Below, piece after piece: positions 50,825 to 58,582 of a stretch of DNA of 64,000 nt (positions are counted from its first letter, which is position 1; the number at the start of each line of letters is the position of its first letter). This DNA comes from Lachnospiraceae bacterium (lineage in GTDB: Bacteria; Bacillota; Clostridia; Lachnospirales; Anaerotignaceae), in assembly GCA_910576545.1 (NCBI GenBank), contig CAJTKM010000003.1:124001-188000 (forward strand). The letters are read 5' to 3'. The position numbers and the translations under genes are program-made. The notes under the pieces were generated by a model. That model was not told the DNA's origin. It was given only the letters and a program-made list of their open reading frames with translations, and ran no database searches.

Positions 50825-51937
50825 TCAGCCCAGTATTGTTTTTTCTGTTTCTTTATCAAACAGATGGATTTTACTTAAATCCAGAGCGAATTTCATTTTT
50901 TCGCCTGTCTGCGCATTTGTGGTAGATGCCACTCTGGCGGTAACAGTCGTACCCTGCAAGTCAAAATAGAGGTAGACCTCTGCGCCCAGCAGTTCATACA
51001 TTGTAACGGGTGCCTCCACGATGCTGTGGGTGAAGTTTTCGGGCATATCCCCTGCATCATAAATATCTTCGGGGCGAATGCCCATAACAACAGTTTTGCC
51101 GTTGTAACCGCCGTCGCTCAGTGCTTTGGATTTTTCCGCATCCAGCGTAATTTCACAGCCGCCTGCCTTGAGAACTGCCGCGCCATCCTTGATTTCACAT
51201 ACGGCGTCAAGGAAGTTCATCTGCGGCGAGCCGATGAAGCTGGCAACAAAAACGTTCGCAGGGTGGTTATAGAGGTTCTGCGGCGTATCCATCTGCTGGA
51301 CGATACCGTCTTTCATGACAACGATACGGGTGCCGAGCGTCATAGCCTCAGTCTGGTCGTGTGTTACATATATAATGGTAGAACCCAGCCGCTGGTGGAG
51401 CTTGGAAATTTCCGCACGCATCTGTACACGCAGTTTCGCGTCCAGATTGGAAAGCGGTTCATCCATCAGGAATACCTTGGGATTGCGCACGATGGCACGC
51501 CCCATTGCAACACGCTGCCGTTGGCCGCCGGAAAGGGCTTTTGGCTTGCGTTCAAGCAGTTTTTCCAAATCCAGAATTTTAGCTGCTTCACGCACCATAC
51601 GGTCAATTTCATCGGGAGGTGTTTTGCGCAGCTTCAGCGCGAACGCCATATTTTCATATACAGTCATATGCGGATAGAGAGCATAATTCTGGAATACCAT
51701 AGCGATATCGCGGTCTTTCGGCTCCACATCATTCACCAGCTTGCCGTCAATCAGCAGTTCGCCGGAGGAAATATCCTCAAGCCCTGCAACCATGCGCAGC
51801 GTTGTGGATTTTCCACAGCCGGAAGGGCCGACAAAAATGATAAATTCCTTATCCTCAATCTCCATGTTAAAATCTTTTACAGCTTCAAAACCATTTGGAT
51901 ATTTTTTGCAGATGTTTTTCAAAGATATACTTGCCAT
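50825..51937 (-). CDS. msmK: Sugar ABC transporter ATPase (MsmK/UgpC type)
   Basis: A 370-residue ATPase of the CUT1 carbohydrate importers. Seen: Walker A GPSGCGKSTTLRMVAG, Q loop, signature LSGGQRQRVAMGRAI, Walker B VFLMDEPLSNLDAKLR, switch His YVTHDQTEAM, and a C-terminal TOBE regulatory domain from about residue 235. In Gram-positive gut bacteria one such ATPase serves several importers. The nearby binding protein and permeases (53.6-56.6 kb) lack their own, so this probably drives them. Starts after AAAGGGG. Confidence 0.93.
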   Translation of the reverse strand: MASISLKNICKKYPNGFEAVKDFNMEIEDKEFIIFVGPSGCGKSTTLRMVAGLEDISSGELLIDGKLVNDVEPKDRDIAMVFQNYALYPHMTVYENMAFALKLRKTPPDEIDRMVREAAKILDLEKLLERKPKALSGGQRQRVAMGRAIVRNPKVFLMDEPLSNLDAKLRVQMRAEISKLHQRLGSTIIYVTHDQTEAMTLGTRIVVMKDGIVQQMDTPQNLYNHPANVFVASFIGSPQMNFLDAVCEIKDGAAVLKAGGCEITLDAEKSKALSDGGYNGKTVVMGIRPEDIYDAGDMPENFTHSIVEAPVTMYELLGAEVYLYFDLQGTTVTARVASTTNAQTGEKMKFALDLSKIHLFDKETEKTILG

Positions 51938-52351
51938 TAAACTCGTCCCCTTTGCTATAAAATTTGAAAGATGCTGACAGCGCGGTTTTCAATCCCATCG
52001 TTCCTTATGGTTTTACCCCGCCGGACAGATACGGCGCATACTCTTCTGCGGTATCTGCTTTGCGGGATTTTTACAAATCGTATCAGTTATAAAACGGAAT
52101 TATTGTTCATAACTGATATATATGACGGTATTATGGAGATATGATTTCAGCAATTTTTCTTTATCTTATTATAGCATTCCCCAATGCGCCTATGAATATC
52201 AGCAGAAAAGGGTTTTTATACCATATTGTCAGATTTTCAGCAAAAGATGCAACAGAACTTGCATTTTGATATATTGCCATCATGTCAGACAATATGCGGG
52301 CAATGGGGATAATGGGGATAATGGGGCGAGCACAAGTTTTTACAATAAATA
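51938..52351. promoter_or_regulatory. Intergenic region before msmK with a 10-bp inverted repeat
   Basis: No gene in these 414 bases. TATCAGTTAT (52081-52090) and ATAACTGATA (52109-52118) form a perfect inverted repeat with an 18-base spacer, about 145 bases upstream of msmK; a regulatory site is likely but its factor is unknown. At 52303-52329 the 9-mer ATGGGGATA is repeated almost three times in tandem. A confident promoter was not found. Confidence 0.45.
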
Positions 52352-53209
52352 TTATTCCGGCGGCAGGATTCCTTCCCGAAGCCGCCAGGAGCGCGGCGAA
52401 ACGCCGTAAACATTCTTAAATGCCCGCGAAAAGTGCAGTGCATTGGGATAACCAACAGAAATCCCGATTTCCTGAACGGATTTTTTGGTCATTCGCAGCA
52501 GTTCGGCCGCTTTAATCATGCGGTAATGAATCAGAAATTCCTGCGGGGACTTGCCAACGCAGTCCTTAAAAATTTTGCCAAAATAACTGCGGTTCAGCCC
52601 GCAGTTTTCAGCAATATCCTCAACGGAGATATTATTCTGGAAATTCTGTTCAATAAACGCAATGGCTTCTTTTAAGTAGAAATCGCGCAGTTTATTCTGC
52701 GAAGGCTTGCGGACATGCGCCGCAGAGCGCAGCATAAAATCCAGAAAAAGGTAGAGATGGCCGATAAGGTTCAGGGCAGGCTCGTCTTTATGATGGACGA
52801 TATACAGCATTTCCTTTACCATATTTTCGCGCATTTCAACGGAATGGGAATGATAAACGGGGTTGCCTGGTGAAAGGCCGGCAATCTCAATGGATTCCTT
52901 GGCGCGCAGGCCGTCGAATTCCAGCCAGACATATTCCCATGGTGTTTCGGCGGAGGCGATATAGGTGGTAATCTGGTCAGGGAAAATCATAAAGCCCTGC
53001 CCGGTGGAGATGCTGTAATCCCTGGATTCCCCATGCTCGTCCTGCGCGCTGAGCGTGCCTGAGCCGGATATGACATAATGGAACAGATAATGATTGCGGG
53101 AGGCAGGTCCGAAGGAATGCGCCGGAATGCACTGCTCCCAACCGTATTGATAAAGGCAAAGATCAACAAAATTTTTGTTCGGAAATATAGAAAAGATAAA
53201 ATTATGCAT
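52352..53209 (-). CDS. AraC-family transcriptional regulator, sugar-responsive type
   Basis: A 285-residue activator. N-terminal cupin-like sensor (GWEQCIPAHSFGPASRNHYLFHYVISGSGTL with GQGFMIFPDQ), then two helix-turn-helix motifs: ISVEDIAENCGLNRSYFGKIFKDCVGKSP and VQEIGISVGYPNALHFSRAFKNVYGVSP. This MsmR/RafR-like layout next to raffinose-type genes suggests it activates the divergent operon on sensing the sugar. Start ATG 53209 after GGGGA; a longer frame to 53251 is possible. Confidence 0.9.
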   Translation of the reverse strand: MHNFIFSIFPNKNFVDLCLYQYGWEQCIPAHSFGPASRNHYLFHYVISGSGTLSAQDEHGESRDYSISTGQGFMIFPDQITTYIASAETPWEYVWLEFDGLRAKESIEIAGLSPGNPVYHSHSVEMRENMVKEMLYIVHHKDEPALNLIGHLYLFLDFMLRSAAHVRKPSQNKLRDFYLKEAIAFIEQNFQNNISVEDIAENCGLNRSYFGKIFKDCVGKSPQEFLIHYRMIKAAELLRMTKKSVQEIGISVGYPNALHFSRAFKNVYGVSPRSWRLREGILPPE

Positions 53210-53598
53210 AATTTTTCCCCATTTCTCTAAAAATCCTGCTATGTTAATCAAAATGATATGTGTAAATGACTGGTACAGAATGAATTATACATGAAAACAT
53301 ACCAAAATGACAGATGGTATGCAAAAAAAAATTGAAAACTAGCAATATGACATAAAATCACTGATTTACGGATATTCAACAGGTATAAATGGGTATGTTA
53401 TAATGACTGCAAATAAGCATTGCTGGAAAAAATTGTGTAAGTTGACCGTTTTGGGGGCGTCCTGAAATGGTTAATGATAAAAAACTGCTAAAAATGCAAG
53501 GCAAGCGAAGCAAGGCAGAAGCGCCCGGAACATTGGCAGGAAGAAAGCGCGGCTTCATCCATAGTTTCCCGGCAGAAAAAGAAAGGAGGACATTTTTT
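53210..53598 (+). promoter_or_regulatory. Divergent control region of the sugar operon
   Basis: CATACCA (53298-53304) and TGGTATG (53315-53321) form an inverted repeat, a candidate AraC-type or LacI-type site. TTCAAC (53375-53380) and TATAAT (53399-53404, preceded by TATGT) give a likely weak-35, activator-dependent promoter for the solute-binding protein, with a leader of about 190 bases. GAAAGGAGG lies before the start. No clean CcpA cre site was found. Confidence 0.6.
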
Positions 53599-54915
53599 AT
53601 GAAATCTAACATGAAAACAGCCGGCAGTTTTCTTCTGGCTGGGATTCTGGCTTCGGCTGCACTGCTGTCCGGCTGCGGGGAGGATACCGCGGACGGGAAG
53701 ACGGTGGTGGAAATTGTGCAGTACAAACCGGAGGCTGTTAAGGCTTTCGAGGCTTTGGAAGAAAAATTCAATGCAACGCATGATAATATTAAACTGGTGA
53801 TTGATTCACCGAATGACGCAATGACGATTATCAAGACAAGGTTTGTGCGGGAAGACTTTCCGGACATCATCGGCATCGGCGGTGACATCAACTATTCCAA
53901 CTTTTTGGATGCGGATATGCTGATGGACGTTTCCGATTACTCGGGGCTGTCGGATATCAAGGAATCTTATCTGCGTATTGACAAGGAACTGGAATTTATA
54001 CCTACGGAAGGCGTCTATGCGGTGCCGTATATGGCAAATGCCGCAGGCGTGCTTTACAACAGGGAAATGTTCAAAGAAAACGGCTGGAAGATTCCTGAAA
54101 CGCTGGACGAATTTTATGCCCTGTGTGAGGATATCCAGAAAAAAGGCATACAGCCGCTGTATTTTGGTTTTAAGGATACTTGGACCTGTCTGGCTCCCTG
54201 GAACGCGATTGCCGTTGACGTTGCGGATTCTACAATCTGCGCACAGGTGAATGCCGGTACGGCGAAATTTGCAGATGAATACCGCCCTGTTGCGGAGATT
54301 ACACAGTCCCTGCTGCAATACGCACAGCCGGACCCGTTCGCATACAGCTATAATGATGCGTGTACTGCGTTTGCGCGCGGCGAATCTGCAATGTATGTTA
54401 TCGGCAGCTACGCGGTTGCGCAGATTAAATCCGCAAATCCGGATATCGACATTGACTCTTTTGTATTCCCTGCAAGTAATAATAAGGATGAGAACGTGCT
54501 GAACTCCGGCAATGACCTCCAGTGGTCTGTTATGGCAGGAAATGAGGAGAAAAAGGACGCGATTTATGAAGTGCTGGATTTCCTGTATGATGATGAAAAT
54601 ATACAGATTTATCTGGACGACCAGAGCGCGGTTCCCTGCAAAAAGGGTGATTTTGAACTGCCTTCCATGCTGGACGGCATGAAACCGTTTATTGAGGCGG
54701 ACAGGATGGCGGACTATCAGGACCATCATTATCCTTCCGAGATGGCGGTGGACGCGATGATTCAGACATATCTGCTGGATACCAGCGCGACGGCAACGGA
54801 TACATTCCTGGAAAAATTCGATACAGATTGGGTGCGGTATAACCGTGACTTGATTGCGAAGGTGCAGAAATATTATGCCGAGAACCCAGAGGAACTGTCA
54901 GAAGGGGGTAATTGA
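53599..54915 (+). CDS. Oligosaccharide-binding lipoprotein of a CUT1 ABC importer
   Basis: A 438-residue family-1 solute-binding protein anchored outside the membrane: signal with lipobox SAALLSGC, then VVEIVQYKPEAVKAFEALEEKFNA, the hinge segments PYMANAAGVLYNREMFKENGWKIPETLDEFYALCE and ARGESAMYVIGSYAVAQIK. The context (two permeases, amylosucrase-like enzyme, alpha-galactosidase) suggests raffinose, melibiose or related sugars, as for MsmE/RafE. Start ATG 53599 after AAAGGAGG. Confidence 0.92.
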   Translation: MKSNMKTAGSFLLAGILASAALLSGCGEDTADGKTVVEIVQYKPEAVKAFEALEEKFNATHDNIKLVIDSPNDAMTIIKTRFVREDFPDIIGIGGDINYSNFLDADMLMDVSDYSGLSDIKESYLRIDKELEFIPTEGVYAVPYMANAAGVLYNREMFKENGWKIPETLDEFYALCEDIQKKGIQPLYFGFKDTWTCLAPWNAIAVDVADSTICAQVNAGTAKFADEYRPVAEITQSLLQYAQPDPFAYSYNDACTAFARGESAMYVIGSYAVAQIKSANPDIDIDSFVFPASNNKDENVLNSGNDLQWSVMAGNEEKKDAIYEVLDFLYDDENIQIYLDDQSAVPCKKGDFELPSMLDGMKPFIEADRMADYQDHHYPSEMAVDAMIQTYLLDTSATATDTFLEKFDTDWVRYNRDLIAKVQKYYAENPEELSEGGN

Positions 54916-54917
54916 AG

Positions 54918-55790
54918 ATGAAGGGCGATAGAGAAAGAAAGCGCACGTTTATGCTGATTACAATTCCCATATTGGCGTTATTCATATGCTTTAATACACT
55001 GCCGCTGATAAAAGGTTTTATATACAGCTTTACAAATTTTAAGGGTTATGGCTCCTACGACTGGGTCGGCGCGCGGAACTATGTCGACCTGTTTACGGAC
55101 GGACGTGTCGGCAGGTCTTACCTGTTTACATTCAAATACGCGATTGTGGGCACAATATTGACAAACGTTATCAGTCTGGTGATTGCACTGGGGCTGAACA
55201 GCAAAATTAAAGGCAAGAGCGTGCTGAGGGGCATCTATTTTATCCCCAACGTATTGGGCGGCCTGGTTATCGGCTATATTTTCAGCTTCTTCTTTACTTA
55301 TATTCTTCCCGTTGTAGGGCAGAGCCTTGGCATTGAAGCGCTGAGCAGCAGCATGCTTTCCAGTACCTCTCAGGCGTGGATTGCCATTGTTATCGTCGGC
55401 TGCTGGCAGGCGATTGCCATGAATACGATTATTTATATTTCTGGCCTTCAGACTGTGCCGGAGGATATTTATGAAGCGGGCGCGATTGACGGCGTAACGG
55501 GCTGGAGGAAGTTCAAGGATTTGACCTTCCCGCTGATTATCCCGTTTTTCGGTATCAACATGGTGCTTTCCATGAAAAACTTCCTGATGGTATTTGACCA
55601 GGTAATGGCTTTGACAAAGGGCGGCCCTGCGCAGAGTACGGAATCCATTTCCTATCTGATTTACAACAACGGTATGAGCGGCGGACAGTTTGGCTTCCAG
55701 AGCGCGAATGCGTTCCTGTTCTTTGTAACGATTGTAGTGATTTCCGTTGTGCAGATGACGATTACGAATAAGAAGGAGGAACAGTTATGA
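54918..55790 (+). CDS. Sugar ABC transporter permease, MalF-like
   Basis: A 290-residue membrane permease with six predicted helices. The ATPase-docking EAA loop is EAGAIDGVTGWRKFKDLTFPLI. The N-terminal FMLITIPILALFICFNTLPLIKGFIYSF pattern is that of the first CUT1 permease. Start ATG 54918 just behind the binding-protein stop, with AAGGGGG upstream. Overlaps the second permease by four bases. Confidence 0.94.
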   Translation: MKGDRERKRTFMLITIPILALFICFNTLPLIKGFIYSFTNFKGYGSYDWVGARNYVDLFTDGRVGRSYLFTFKYAIVGTILTNVISLVIALGLNSKIKGKSVLRGIYFIPNVLGGLVIGYIFSFFFTYILPVVGQSLGIEALSSSMLSSTSQAWIAIVIVGCWQAIAMNTIIYISGLQTVPEDIYEAGAIDGVTGWRKFKDLTFPLIIPFFGINMVLSMKNFLMVFDQVMALTKGGPAQSTESISYLIYNNGMSGGQFGFQSANAFLFFVTIVVISVVQMTITNKKEEQL

Positions 55791-56638
55791 TGAGCAAAGG
55801 CAATAAACAGACAAGAGCTGTCAACTGGCCGGTTACGATACTGCTGATTGCCGGCTGTCTGACAATATTTTTCCCGCTTTATATGGCGTTTATTATCGCA
55901 ATGAAGCAGCCTTCTGAAATGACGAACAATATTGCCGGCGCGCTTTCCTTTCCGCAGACCTGGAGCCTTGCCAACTTCCGCGAGGCGATGCAGGTTACGG
56001 ATTTCTGGAACTCCCTGGGGAACAGCCTGTTGATTACGGTGGTAACGGTTGTCATTTCCATTATCCTGCATGGCATGGCGGGGTATGCTATTGGCAGGAG
56101 CATGAAGCAGAGCAAGATTTATAACATCATTTACATGTTTATCGTAAGCGGTATGTTTGTACCCTTCGCTATCCTGATGATGCCCCTTGTAAAACAGACA
56201 GCGCAGATGGGCATTGCGAACCGTTTCGGCGTTATCCTGCTGTATGTGGTGTTCTATATGCCGCTGAACGTAATGCTTTACCGCGGCTATTTGTCGAATA
56301 TCCCGATTGCGATTGAAGAAGCGGCAAGGGTGGACGGTGCAAGCACATGGAAGATTTACTGGACAATTATTTTCCCGATGATGAAGCCCATGCATGCGAC
56401 GGTTGCCGTACTGACGGCAATGAGCACATGGAACGATGTTATGACGCCGCTGGTTATCATGTCCGGTACAGGCAAGAATACGCTGCCGCTGGCACAGCTG
56501 AACTTCCAGACACAGTTCGGTACAAACTATAACCTTGCATTCGCGTCGTATATTCTGGCATTGATACCGATTCTGCTGTTCTATATCGTCTGCCAGAAAC
56601 AGATTATCAACGGTGTGGCAAACGGTGCAGTAAAATAA
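55787..56638 (+). CDS. Sugar ABC transporter permease, MalG-like
   Basis: A 283-residue permease partner. Its EAA loop is EEAARVDGASTWKIYWTIIFPMM, and the C terminus ends in QKQIINGVANGAVK, typical for MalG-type subunits. Two adjacent ATGs (55787, 55790) follow AAGGAGG. Together with the other permease it forms the membrane channel and would use the MsmK-type ATPase encoded at 50825. Confidence 0.94.
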   Translation: MMSKGNKQTRAVNWPVTILLIAGCLTIFFPLYMAFIIAMKQPSEMTNNIAGALSFPQTWSLANFREAMQVTDFWNSLGNSLLITVVTVVISIILHGMAGYAIGRSMKQSKIYNIIYMFIVSGMFVPFAILMMPLVKQTAQMGIANRFGVILLYVVFYMPLNVMLYRGYLSNIPIAIEEAARVDGASTWKIYWTIIFPMMKPMHATVAVLTAMSTWNDVMTPLVIMSGTGKNTLPLAQLNFQTQFGTNYNLAFASYILALIPILLFYIVCQKQIINGVANGAVK

Positions 56639-56680
56639 ATTCCGGACAGTGGTTGACAGAATGGTTTGGGAGAGGCTATT

Positions 56681-58480
56681 ATGGATTTGAAACAGAGCTA
56701 TCAGGAATTATATGGGAAAGGCAAAGTTTCCGAACAGCGTTTCCATGAGCTTTTGGAGATTATGGAAAAAGCAAAGGCAGAACGTCCGGAATGGCTGCGG
56801 GAGCAGGACGCAGAGGGCAACAGCTGGTACCTTTCGGAAAAAATGGCAGGCATTATGCTTTATACAGACCATTTCTGCGGGGACCTGTATGGCATGGAGG
56901 AAAAGCTGGATTACCTTTCCGAACTGGGAATTACCTATGTGCATTTTATGCCGCTCTTGCAGTCCCGCAAGGGGAACAATGATGGCGGCTATGCTGTTTC
57001 GGATTATCTGGCGGTGGAGCCGAGGCTGGGCGATATGACGCAGCTCAGGAAGGTCATCCGCAGTATGAAGGAACGGGGGATACGCACCTGTATTGATTTC
57101 GTGCTGAACCATACGGCAAAGGAATATTCCTGGGCGGAGGAATGCAGGAAGGGGAATCCTGATTATCAGGATATGTATTTTCTGTTTGATAACGACGAAA
57201 TACCGAAGGAATACGAAAAGACCATGACGGAAATTTTTCCGGGGGTCGCGCCGGGGAATTTCACCTATTACCCTGAAATGGGGAAGTATGTCATGACGCG
57301 GTTTTATGAATTCCAGTGGGACTTGAATTATGCCAGCCCGCAGGTGTTCAATAAGATTGTGGAAGTCCTGCTGACGCTTGCGAATCAGGGGATTGATATT
57401 TTCCGTCTGGACGCCATTCCCTATATGTGGAAAAAACTGGGGACGAGGTGCATGAACCTGCCGGAAGTGCATCAGCTCCTCCGTATGATGTATGCCATCA
57501 TTCAGGAGGTCTGCCCCTCTGTGGTCTTTCTGGGTGAAGCGATTGTGGAGCCGCGGGAAATCGTGAAATATTTTGGCACGGAGCAGGAGCGGGAATGCAA
57601 TATGATGTACAACGCATCTCTGATGGTGCTGCTCTGGAGTTCCCTTGCATCAAGAGATGTACGCCTGATGGAACGAACGCTGGAAAGGGAGTCCGGTGTG
57701 CCGTCCGGCGGTGTATGGATTAATTACGCAAGGTGCCATGACGATATCGGCTGGGGCTTTGCGGAGGAGATTCAGCGCGGGCTGGGCATTGACCCGGAGG
57801 CACATAAGCAGTTTATGATTTCCTATATGAAAGGGGATTTTCCGGGCAGCTTTTCTGCCGGTGAGCTTTATGAGTTTAACCCGCAGACGCTGGACGCAAG
57901 GAACAGCGGGACGCTTGCCTCCATGTGCGGACTGGAGCAGGCTCTGCGGGAAAAACATGACTATAAAATAGAGTTGGCGGTCAAGCGGATATTACTGCTG
58001 CATTCTGTAATGCTGTCCTATACCGGTATCCCTTTGATTTACAGCGGCGATGAAATCGGTCAGCTGAACGACTGGGGATACAAGGATGATGCGGACAGGT
58101 CGGGGGATTCCCGCTGGCTGCACAGGGGCAATATGGACTGGAAGGCGGCAGAGAAACGGAATGACCTTTCCGCTGTGGAAGGAAAGATTTTCCAGGGTAT
58201 AAAGAAAATGATTGGGATACGGAAGGACTGCCCGTACTTCCGGTCGGATTTGCCTTCCAGCCCTGTGGATTTGGATAATAAGGCAGTATTCGGTTTCCAT
58301 AAAGGGGATAAAATAATGGTGCTGGCGAATTTCTCGGAGCATGAACAGTGGGTAGAGGCGGACCGGTTCGACTGGTTTGGGCTGCCCGGCGAAATGGAGG
58401 ATCTGGTAACGGGGCGGAAAATCCGTTCCTATAAAAACCGGATACTGCTGGGACCATATGAATATTTGTGGCTGGTTTGA
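56681..58480 (+). CDS. GH13 amylosucrase-family enzyme (probable sucrose hydrolase or glucosyltransferase)
   Basis: A 599-residue cytosolic GH13 enzyme resembling subfamily 4. Seen in order: helical N-terminal domain; CIDFVLNHTAKEYSWAEECR; FQWDLNYASPQVF; nucleophile Asp in GIDIFRLDAIPYMWKKLGT; acid/base Glu in VVFLGEAIVEP; and INYARCHDDIGWGF with the transition-state His-Asp. The NHTxKExxWA and FQWDLNY motifs point to amylosucrase or sucrose hydrolase, not to oligo-1,6-glucosidase or the shorter sucrose phosphorylase. Acting after alpha-galactosidase it would cleave the sucrose from raffinose. No signal peptide. Start ATG 56681 after GGGAGAGG. Confidence 0.85.
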   Translation: MDLKQSYQELYGKGKVSEQRFHELLEIMEKAKAERPEWLREQDAEGNSWYLSEKMAGIMLYTDHFCGDLYGMEEKLDYLSELGITYVHFMPLLQSRKGNNDGGYAVSDYLAVEPRLGDMTQLRKVIRSMKERGIRTCIDFVLNHTAKEYSWAEECRKGNPDYQDMYFLFDNDEIPKEYEKTMTEIFPGVAPGNFTYYPEMGKYVMTRFYEFQWDLNYASPQVFNKIVEVLLTLANQGIDIFRLDAIPYMWKKLGTRCMNLPEVHQLLRMMYAIIQEVCPSVVFLGEAIVEPREIVKYFGTEQERECNMMYNASLMVLLWSSLASRDVRLMERTLERESGVPSGGVWINYARCHDDIGWGFAEEIQRGLGIDPEAHKQFMISYMKGDFPGSFSAGELYEFNPQTLDARNSGTLASMCGLEQALREKHDYKIELAVKRILLLHSVMLSYTGIPLIYSGDEIGQLNDWGYKDDADRSGDSRWLHRGNMDWKAAEKRNDLSAVEGKIFQGIKKMIGIRKDCPYFRSDLPSSPVDLDNKAVFGFHKGDKIMVLANFSEHEQWVEADRFDWFGLPGEMEDLVTGRKIRSYKNRILLGPYEYLWLV

Positions 58481-58505
58481 AAACTGCCGTAGAAAATGAA
58501 TAACA

Positions 58506-58552
58506 AAAGGAAAGCTGCGGGATGGCAAGAGGCATATTCGGCAGCTTCCTTT
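58506..58552 (+). terminator. Hairpin between the GH13 and GH36 genes
   Basis: AAAGGAAAGCTGC and GCAGCTTCCTTT form a stem with one bulge, in the 102-base gap. There is only a short T tail, so it may be partial attenuation or mRNA stabilisation rather than full termination. Confidence 0.45.
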
Positions 58553-58582
58553 GAATAGCGAACGAATGAAAGGAACTGCGTT

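Noticed and set aside
56681-58480. Sucrose phosphorylase (GtfA) as identity of the GH13 enzyme
   Set aside because: The protein is about 100 residues too long for that group and carries the FQWDLNY and helical N-terminal pattern of the amylosucrase group.
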